Positions 1 through 4,734 of a stretch of 6,184 bases of DNA are shown here, one piece after another. The stretch is from assembly GCA_934489915.1 (NCBI GenBank), contig CAKSSZ010000095.1, positions 1-6,184 of the forward strand, in the 5' to 3' direction. The DNA is from an uncultured Clostridia bacterium (GTDB lineage Bacteria > Bacillota > Clostridia > HGM11514). Position numbers and translations under genes: made by a program. The first letter of the stretch is position 1. Each line of letters opens with the position of its first letter. The notes under the pieces are model-generated. The model was not told where the DNA came from. It saw only the letters and a list, made by a program, of their open reading frames with translations, and searched no databases.

Positions 1-1
1 A

Positions 2-601
2 AAGGACTTTCGGGAGCAGGAACCGGAACAGGAAGAACAGCTTGCTGTAAAGGCTGCCGGTGGATTTGCGGCGGCTCATCCGGTGTTGAAAGAACTGATT
101 GACTGGGTCATGGTGGTAGTGGTTGCGCTGGTGATCACCTTTATCATCCGTACCTTTATTTTTACCATGGTGGTGGTAGACGGGCCTTCTATGCAAAACA
201 CACTGGTGACCGGTGACCGTTTGGCAGTGGTACGCTTGGGCTACGAACCGAAAACCGGTGATATTATTGTATTTTATCCCAACGGCGATAAATCCAGACC
301 GTATATCAAGCGCGTGATTGCAATTGAGGGGCAAACCGTTGATATTCATGACGGTCAGGTGTATGTAGACGGTGTTTTGAAGGATGAGCCGTACTTAGGC
401 TCCCCGACGACGGAAAACGGGGATCAGACCTATCCCTTAACCATTCCGGAGGGATACTTATTTGCGATGGGCGATAACCGCCAGCACAGTCTGGATTGCC
501 GAAGTACTACGGTCGGTTTGGTCGATTATCAGGATATTGTGGGGAAAGCATGGCTGCGCCTGTTTCCCTTTGACAGTCGCTTCGGCAGTCTGTACCGGTA
601 G
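2..601 (+). CDS. lepB: Type I signal peptidase (5'-truncated by window edge)
   Basis: Membrane-bound Ser/Lys protease that removes signal peptides from exported proteins on the outer face of the cytoplasmic membrane. The frame is open to the window edge. The first usable start inside is GTG at 83, but it has no convincing ribosome binding site, and the upstream codons encode an acidic, Glu/Gln-rich segment typical of a cytosolic tail, so I treat the gene as partial. Numbering from the GTG: one hydrophobic membrane segment at about residues 9-32; box B D-G-P-S-M with nucleophile Ser36; box D Y-I-K-R-V with general base Lys76; box E G-D-N-R-x-x-S-x-D-C-R at 130-140. Box E carries Cys139 where Ser is usual (D-S-R). 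The remaining catalytic boxes are intact, so the enzyme should be active. The stop codon overlaps the rbgA ribosome binding site, consistent with one operon. Family assignment is firm; the true N-terminus is unseen. Confidence 0.95.
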   Translation, partial: KDFREQEPEQEEQLAVKAAGGFAAAHPVLKELIDWVMVVVVALVITFIIRTFIFTMVVVDGPSMQNTLVTGDRLAVVRLGYEPKTGDIIVFYPNGDKSRPYIKRVIAIEGQTVDIHDGQVYVDGVLKDEPYLGSPTTENGDQTYPLTIPEGYLFAMGDNRQHSLDCRSTTVGLVDYQDIVGKAWLRLFPFDSRFGSLYR

Positions 602-605
602 GAGG
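600..605 (+). promoter_or_regulatory. Ribosome binding site of rbgA
   Basis: A perfect AGGAGG lies 5 bases before the ATG at 611 and shares its first two bases with the lepB stop codon. This fixes the rbgA start and implies coupling of rbgA translation to lepB termination. Confidence 0.85.
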
Positions 606-610
606 TTCCT

Positions 611-1474
611 ATGAATATTCAATGGTTTCCCGGGCATATGACAAAAACCGGGCGGGAAATGACAGCTGATGTGAAGCTGGTTGATCTGATTGTGGAGCTG
701 GTAGATGCACGGATTCCCCGATCCTCCCGTAACCCGGATTTGGATCGGTTAACCCAGGGGAAGCCACGGCTGCTGGTTCTGACGAAAATTGTTCTGGCAG
801 ACCCAAAGGTAACCTCTTTGTGGGAGCAGGAGTATACCAATCGGGGGCAGTGCTTTATCTCGGTGAATGCCATGACAGGCCAGGGGGTGAAGCGAGTTTT
901 TGCCGCATGCGAGCAAACATTGGAGGAAAAAATCCGCCGGGATCAGGAAAAGGGTATGGTAAACCGTAAAATCCGGATGATGGTGGCAGGTGTTCCCAAT
1001 GTGGGGAAATCCTCTTTGATTAACCGGCTGTCCGGACGAAGCAGCACCAAGACCGGAGATCGGCCGGGGGTCACCCGTGGAAAACAGTGGATTCGGCTGA
1101 AAAACGGATTTGAATTATTGGATACACCGGGGATTTTGTGGCCAAAATTTGAGCAGCAGGAAACCGGGCTGCATTTGGCATTTACAGGTGCGGTGAAGGA
1201 TGATGTGGTAGACGCTGAGGAGCTTGCCTGTGAATTAATTGGTTCCCTGCGGGGAAGATATGCTGCTGCACTGACGGAACGTTATAAGCTGGAAACACTG
1301 CCGGATGAGAACTACGGCGTATTGGAGCAGATCTCCAGAAACAGAGGATTTATGATGCGGGGCGGTGAAGCGGACACACGCCGTGGAGCGGCTGTACTGC
1401 TGGACGAATTTCGAGGCGGCGTATTGGGCAAAATATCCTTGGAGCTGCCGGACGGAAAAGAGGAGTCTGTATGA
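611..1474 (+). CDS. rbgA: Ribosome biogenesis GTPase RbgA (YlqF), circularly permuted
   Basis: GTPase that acts late in 50S subunit assembly; in Bacillus subtilis it is essential and binds the 45S intermediate. At 287 aa it is close to the B. subtilis protein (282 aa, from memory). The N-terminus has W-F-P-G-H-M, including His9, the residue reported as catalytic in RbgA. The G motifs run in permuted order: G4 region at 58-61, G5-like S-V-N-A around 84-87, G1 G-V-P-N-V-G-K-S-S at 127-135, G2 Thr155 in P-G-V-T-R-G, and G3 D-T-P-G at 171-174. The C-terminal part (about 190-287) fits the helical RNA-binding domain. The oddity is G4: it reads T-K-I-V instead of N-K-x-D, so the Asp that reads the guanine base is missing. 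The other motifs are intact. The stop overlaps the next start by 4 bases (ATGA). Confidence 0.95.
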   Translation: MNIQWFPGHMTKTGREMTADVKLVDLIVELVDARIPRSSRNPDLDRLTQGKPRLLVLTKIVLADPKVTSLWEQEYTNRGQCFISVNAMTGQGVKRVFAACEQTLEEKIRRDQEKGMVNRKIRMMVAGVPNVGKSSLINRLSGRSSTKTGDRPGVTRGKQWIRLKNGFELLDTPGILWPKFEQQETGLHLAFTGAVKDDVVDAEELACELIGSLRGRYAAALTERYKLETLPDENYGVLEQISRNRGFMMRGGEADTRRGAAVLLDEFRGGVLGKISLELPDGKEESV

Positions 1475-2085
1475 TTACCAGAGAGCATTTGCTGCACCAG
1501 AGCGGCTACCGATATGTAGCGGGGATTGACGAGGCGGGAAGAGGGCCTTTGGCAGGCCCCGTTTTTGCTGCCGCAGTGATTATGGAGGAGGATTGCTACC
1601 TGCCGGATATTCGGGATTCTAAAAAAATCAGTGAAAAAAAGCGGGAAGAGCTTTTTACCTATATCACAGAACATGCGGTAGCATTTGGCATTTGCGCCGT
1701 GGACGAAAAGGTGATTGATGAAATCAATATTTTAAACGCCACCTTTCGGGCAATGGCGGGTGCGGTGGAGCGTATGCAAATTCACCCGGATTATGTGCTG
1801 ATTGACGGAAATCAGAGCAAAGGAATGCCCTATCCTCATGAGTGTATTGTAAAAGGAGACGCAACGGTTGGCTGCATTGCGGCGGCGTCTATTCTGGCAA
1901 AGGTAAGCCGTGACCGATATTTGCGTGAATGTGAAAAGCAATATCCCGGTTACGGGTTTGCCAAGCATAAGGGTTACGGTACCAAGGCACATATTCAGGC
2001 CATTGGGGAGCTGGGATTATGTCCCATTCATCGGCGTACCTTTTGCAAAAAATTTGTGAAGGGTGAAGGGCATGAAGGAGAATAA
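1471..2085 (+). CDS. rnhB: Ribonuclease HII
   Basis: Cytosolic endonuclease that cuts the RNA strand of RNA-DNA hybrids and incises at single ribonucleotides in DNA, starting ribonucleotide excision repair. At 204 aa it is a compact type II enzyme without a long N-terminal extension. The family signature G-I-D-E-A-G-R-G-P-L-A-G-P-V is at 18-31. The four expected metal-binding acids are visible: Asp20, Glu21, Asp112 (in I-D-G-N) and Asp130 (in K-G-D-A). Also present are D-S-K-K at 49-52, the segment A-A-A-S-I-L-A-K-V-S-R-D-R after Asp130, and a Y-G-F-x-x-H-K-G-Y-G-T block. The ATG overlaps the rbgA stop by 4 bases and has GAGGAG 5 bases upstream, so the start is secure. The 3' end overlaps yraN. 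Confidence 0.97.
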   Translation: MITREHLLHQSGYRYVAGIDEAGRGPLAGPVFAAAVIMEEDCYLPDIRDSKKISEKKREELFTYITEHAVAFGICAVDEKVIDEINILNATFRAMAGAVERMQIHPDYVLIDGNQSKGMPYPHECIVKGDATVGCIAAASILAKVSRDRYLRECEKQYPGYGFAKHKGYGTKAHIQAIGELGLCPIHRRTFCKKFVKGEGHEGE

Positions 2086-2443
2086 TAAAAAACTGGGCAG
2101 TTTCGGCGAACGGGAAGCTGCCCGTTATTTTCGCAGAAAAGGATATCGGATTGTCGCAGCGAATTATTCCTGCCGATGGGGAGAAATTGATTTGATTGTG
2201 AGCAAAGCGAAGGTGCTGGTGTTTGTTGAGGTGAAGACCAGGCAGGGCACGGGTTACGGCACACCGGCTGAAGCGGTGGGATATCGAAAACAGGAAAAAA
2301 TCCGAACCGTTGCGGAGCACTTTCTTTTTTCCTATGATGAGGATGCGGATATTCGTTTTGATGTGATAGAGGTTTTGGCAGAGCCATCCTTATTCGGCGG
2401 CTACCGGGTGAAGAACATCAATCATATTGAACAGGCTTTTTAA
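2072..2443 (+). CDS. yraN: YraN / UPF0102 family nuclease-like protein
   Basis: Small protein (123 aa from this start) of the UPF0102 family, which has a restriction-endonuclease-like fold related to archaeal Holliday junction resolvases; its cellular role is not settled. Visible motifs are G-E-R-E-A-A-R-Y near residues 12-19, G-E-I-D-L-I at 37-42 with Asp40, and V-F-V-E-V-K-T-R at 50-57 with Glu53 and Lys55. Together they form the D...E-x-K metal-dependent nuclease pattern. I chose ATG 2072 because AAGGG at 2059-2063 lies 8 bases upstream and the protein then begins close to the usual family N-terminus; a GTG at 2063 would add three residues. The gene overlaps the end of rnhB by 14 bases, the common arrangement in Firmicutes. 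It ends with TAA and no terminator hairpin with a T-run follows. Confidence 0.92.
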   Translation: MKENNKKLGSFGEREAARYFRRKGYRIVAANYSCRWGEIDLIVSKAKVLVFVEVKTRQGTGYGTPAEAVGYRKQEKIRTVAEHFLFSYDEDADIRFDVIEVLAEPSLFGGYRVKNINHIEQAF

Positions 2444-2462
2444 AAGATTTGTTTTATCTTGA

Positions 2463-2529
2463 ATTCTCTTATCAATTCCTGCCCTGTGGATAAGAGAATG
2501 TTACAACGGCGCATGCCGGCACAGGGCGG
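2463..2529 (+). promoter_or_regulatory. Predicted H-type pseudoknot in the dipeptidase leader
   Basis: Stem 1 pairs 2463-2473 with 2489-2499 (11 Watson-Crick pairs, no mismatch). Its loop segment 2481-2488 pairs with 2520-2527 (8 Watson-Crick pairs), extendable by a U-G pair (2480-2528) and a C-G pair (2479-2529). The two stems abut with no unpaired base between 2488 and 2489, allowing coaxial stacking. The linking loop 2500-2519 holds a small hairpin (2507-2510 with 2515-2518). The element ends 6 bases before the GGAG of the dipeptidase. This layout, a pseudoknot with an embedded hairpin next to a ribosome binding site, resembles class II preQ1 riboswitches in shape, but I do not recognise the sequence as a known class. 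No T-run follows, so it is not a simple intrinsic terminator. Function as a regulatory RNA is inferred from position and pairing only. Confidence 0.5.
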
Positions 2530-2535
2530 CGGAAC

Positions 2536-2539
2536 GGAG
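2536..2539 (+). promoter_or_regulatory. Ribosome binding site of the dipeptidase
   Basis: GGAG lies 6 bases before ATG 2546. It decides the start in favour of this ATG over an in-frame TTG at 2459, which would add 29 residues encoded by the structured leader. Confidence 0.7.
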
Positions 2540-2545
2540 TGTATT

Positions 2546-3451
2546 ATGATCGTTGTGGATTCTCATTGCGATACGGCAGGGCGGTTGCTGCAAGGGGAGA
2601 CGCTTGCTTCCTGCAAAGGACAGTGGAGCCTGGAGCGTGCCAGAAAATATTCCGGATTTGTACAGTTTTTTGCTGCGTTTATTCCGCCTGAGGAGCAGCA
2701 GCCGGAAGCTTACTGTATGGCGCTTTTGGATGCGGTGACAGACGAACTGCATCACAACGGCTTGCGTGCCGCAACCACCTATCGGACTTTGGAGACTGAT
2801 TTGACACAAAACGGCTTTTCCTGCCTGCTGGCAGTGGAAGGGGGCTGCGGTGACCGGCTGGAAACGGTAGAGTGGTTATTTCAAAAAGGAGTTCGAGTCA
2901 TGAGCCTTTGCTGGAATGAGGATACCCCTTGGTGCGGAGGCTGTCAGGGGGAGGGCGGCGGATTGACGGCGGCTGGCCGCAAGGCAGTTGCAGAAATGAA
3001 CCGCTTGGGAATGCTCATGGATGTTTCCCACTGTTCCGATCAAAGCTTTGCGGATTTGGCGGCGCTCAGCCAAAAGCCTCTCATTGCGACCCATTCCAAC
3101 GCAAGAGAAATCTGCCCTCATCCACGGAATCTGACGAGGGAACAATTTTGTATGATTCGGGATCGGGGCGGGATGGTCGGATTGAATTTATATCCGCCTT
3201 TTTTATCCGGCAGTGACTGTGCGGTAATATCGGATTTATTGCGGCATATCGACTATTTTCTGAGCCTGGGCGGGGAGGATCATATCGGTTTTGGAGCTGA
3301 TTTTGACGGGATTGATTCCTGCATGTTCCCTGTATCCGGCATAGAAAGCTATGAGTGGTTATTCCATGAGCTGGAGAAACATTACTCGGAATCCATTGTA
3401 AAAAAACTGTTTTATGAAAACTACTTTACCTTTTTAAAAAAGAATTTATGA
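2546..3451 (+). CDS. Membrane dipeptidase (peptidase family M19)
   Basis: Zinc-dependent dipeptidase of the renal/membrane dipeptidase family, which hydrolyses dipeptides, in some members those with a D-residue at the C-terminal side. With 301 aa and no signal peptide it is probably cytosolic, as in many bacterial members. Visible metal and active-site positions are His7 and Asp9 (D-S-H-C-D-T), Glu98 (V-E-G-G), His162 (D-V-S-H), His183 (A-T-H-S-N), followed by I-C-P-H-P-R-N, and Asp252 in G-A-D-F-D-G. All expected ligands are present, so it should be active. The ATG at 2546 starts the protein right at the conserved first strand, as usual for the family. The gene lies about 100 bases after yraN, behind a structured leader, and its last base pairs merge into the aminotransferase promoter region. 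Substrate is unknown; peptide scavenging or wall-peptide turnover are both possible. Confidence 0.93.
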   Translation: MIVVDSHCDTAGRLLQGETLASCKGQWSLERARKYSGFVQFFAAFIPPEEQQPEAYCMALLDAVTDELHHNGLRAATTYRTLETDLTQNGFSCLLAVEGGCGDRLETVEWLFQKGVRVMSLCWNEDTPWCGGCQGEGGGLTAAGRKAVAEMNRLGMLMDVSHCSDQSFADLAALSQKPLIATHSNAREICPHPRNLTREQFCMIRDRGGMVGLNLYPPFLSGSDCAVISDLLRHIDYFLSLGGEDHIGFGADFDGIDSCMFPVSGIESYEWLFHELEKHYSESIVKKLFYENYFTFLKKNL

Positions 3452-3469
3452 ATTTTTTTGGAAAAGAAC

Positions 3470-3498
3470 TTGCAAAAAGGGACGATTTGTATTATAAT
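3470..3498 (+). promoter_or_regulatory. Sigma-A-type promoter for the aminotransferase-purB pair
   Basis: A -35 box TTGCAA at 3470-3475 (4 of 6 to TTGACA) and a perfect -10 box TATAAT at 3493-3498 are 17 bases apart, the optimal spacing. Transcription should begin near 3505, leaving a leader of about 30 bases. It sits about 20 bases after the dipeptidase stop, so the two downstream genes can be transcribed independently of the lepB cluster. No T-box, riboswitch or clear operator is visible in the short leader. Confidence 0.8.
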
Positions 3499-3519
3499 AG
3501 AAATAAGATTTTATGTGAT

Positions 3520-3526
3520 AGGGAGG
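3520..3526 (+). promoter_or_regulatory. Ribosome binding site of the aspartate aminotransferase
   Basis: AGGGAGG lies 8 bases before ATG 3535 and 11 before the adjacent ATG 3538. It lies downstream of the promoter and rules out the earlier in-frame ATG at 3448, which lies upstream of the transcription start. Confidence 0.85.
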
Positions 3527-3534
3527 TTTTTGGG

Positions 3535-4731
3535 ATGATGCCCATTTCAGAGAAGATTCGCTCGATTGCGCCGTCACCTACGCTTGCAATTGAAGAAAAG
3601 GTTAAGGCAATGCAGGCAGACGGAGTGGATGTAATTGGTTTTGGTGCAGGTCAGCCGGATTTTGATACGCCGGAGCATATTAAGGAGGCGGCAATCAAAG
3701 CCATCCGGGATGGTTTTACAAAATATACCCCTGCTTCCGGGATCAAGGAATTGAAGGAAGCGGTTTGCAGCAAATTATTGAAAGACAATGCGCTGGAATA
3801 TACACCGGCCAACATTGTCATCAGCAACGGGGCAAAGCAGTGCCTGGTCAATGCATTAATGGCTATTTGCAATCCGGGAGACGAGGTCATTTTGCCTACG
3901 CCTTATTGGGTGAGTTATCCCGAAATGATTAAGCTGGCGGACGGGGTGCCGGTTTTGCTGCCTACGACTGAGGAGAGCCATTTTAAATTTACGGTGGAGG
4001 AACTGGAGCAGAAGGTAACCGACCGAACCCGTGCTGTAATTATTAACAGTCCCAGCAATCCTACCGGAATGTTATACAGCCATGCAGAACTGAAAAAAAT
4101 CGGTGAACTGGCAGTGGAAAAAGGTTTTTATATTATTTCGGATGAAATTTATGAAAAGCTGATTTATGAAGGCGTCAAGCATGTTTCCATCGCTGCGATC
4201 AGTGATGAAATTAAGGATCATACCATTCTGGTTAACGGTCTTTCCAAAAGCCATTCCATGACCGGCTGGAGAATTGGCTATACTGCTTCTAACGCAACGG
4301 TTGCAAAGGCAATGGCAAATCTGCAAAGCCATGCGACCTCCAACCCTAATTCTATTGCCCAGAAGGCGGCTGTCGCTGCTCTGAACGGTCCGCAGGACTG
4401 TGTGGAAATGATGCGCGCCACCTTTGAAGAACGGCGGAATTATATGGTGGAGCGGATCAACCAAATGGAGGGTCTGTCCTGCAAAAAACCGGCCGGTGCG
4501 TTCTATGTGATGATGAATGTAAGCGCCTTGTTCGGTCAGGAGCTTTATGGCTATCAGATCCAGGATTCCAACGATTTCTGTGAAGCGCTTTTGGAGGTTG
4601 CCAAGGTGGCGGTTGTGTCCGGCGTTGGATTTGCGGCTGACGGATTTGTTCGCCTTTCTTATGCTACTTCTATGGAAAACATCGAGAAAGGTCTGGATCG
4701 GATCGAACGCTTTGTGAAAAAGGAGTTTTAA
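3535..4731 (+). CDS. Aspartate aminotransferase, class I PLP enzyme (AspB-like)
   Basis: PLP-dependent aminotransferase of 398 aa, interconverting aspartate plus 2-oxoglutarate and oxaloacetate plus glutamate. Motifs in order are G-A-G-Q-P-D-F-D-T-P near the N-terminus, Y-T-P-A-S-G-I, P-Y-W-V-S-Y with Trp125 stacking over the cofactor, S-P-S-N-P-T-G with Asn175, S-D-E-I-Y with Asp203 and Tyr206, S-K-S-H-S-M-T-G-W-R-I-G-Y with Schiff-base Lys238, and F-V-R-L-S-Y-A with substrate-carboxylate Arg373. The pattern fits the subgroup of B. subtilis AspB and thermophilic bacterial enzymes. Some relatives also use prephenate, and alanine or aromatic substrates cannot be excluded, so I give no symbol. 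The start is set by the AGGGAGG and promoter position; an in-frame ATG at 3448 overlaps the dipeptidase stop but is upstream of the promoter. purB follows after 3 bases, so the two are almost certainly co-transcribed. Confidence 0.92.
   Translation: MMPISEKIRSIAPSPTLAIEEKVKAMQADGVDVIGFGAGQPDFDTPEHIKEAAIKAIRDGFTKYTPASGIKELKEAVCSKLLKDNALEYTPANIVISNGAKQCLVNALMAICNPGDEVILPTPYWVSYPEMIKLADGVPVLLPTTEESHFKFTVEELEQKVTDRTRAVIINSPSNPTGMLYSHAELKKIGELAVEKGFYIISDEIYEKLIYEGVKHVSIAAISDEIKDHTILVNGLSKSHSMTGWRIGYTASNATVAKAMANLQSHATSNPNSIAQKAAVAALNGPQDCVEMMRATFEERRNYMVERINQMEGLSCKKPAGAFYVMMNVSALFGQELYGYQIQDSNDFCEALLEVAKVAVVSGVGFAADGFVRLSYATSMENIEKGLDRIERFVKKEF
4720..4725 (+). promoter_or_regulatory. Ribosome binding site of purB
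   Basis: AAGGAG lies inside the last codons of the aminotransferase, 9 bases before ATG 4735. This arrangement favours translational coupling of the two genes. Confidence 0.75.
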
Positions 4732-4734
4732 CAA

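Noticed and set aside
600..610. Small hairpin (AGGA with TCCT) masking the rbgA ribosome binding site
   Set aside because: Only 4 bp with a 3-base loop; too weak to matter and expected by chance beside an AGGAGG.
1889..2320. 143-codon minus-strand frame across rnhB and yraN
   Set aside because: It spans two well-supported overlapping + strand genes and its translation is low-information with no recognisable domain.
2427..2457. Promoter upstream of the dipeptidase leader (TTGAAC with TTTTAT)
   Set aside because: The spacing is 19 bases and the -10 box is poor; not strong enough to list as a feature, though it cannot be excluded.
2463..2499. Stem 1 in the dipeptidase leader as an intrinsic terminator for yraN
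   Set aside because: The 15-base loop is large and the 3' arm is followed by GTTACAACGG, not a T-run.
2459..2545. N-terminal extension of the dipeptidase from TTG 2459
   Set aside because: The 29 extra residues do not resemble the family, which begins just before the D-x-H-x-D strand; the region is a structured leader and the ribosome binding site points to ATG 2546.
3438..3459. Hairpin over the dipeptidase stop (3438-3446 with 3451-3459) followed by few T residues, as a terminator
   Set aside because: The stem is made only of A-T pairs and one G-T pair, and the T-run is part of the stem itself, so it would be a poor terminator; more likely AT-rich DNA upstream of the promoter.
3448..3534. 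N-terminal extension of the aminotransferase from ATG 3448
   Set aside because: It would place the promoter -35 and -10 boxes inside the coding region, and the AGGGAGG matches ATG 3535. The added residues have no match to the family N-terminus.
4072..4734. 220-codon open frame on the minus strand opposite the aminotransferase
   Set aside because: It lies wholly antisense to a strongly recognised gene, has no family motif I recognise and no ribosome binding site of note; it is a by-product of the sense codon usage.
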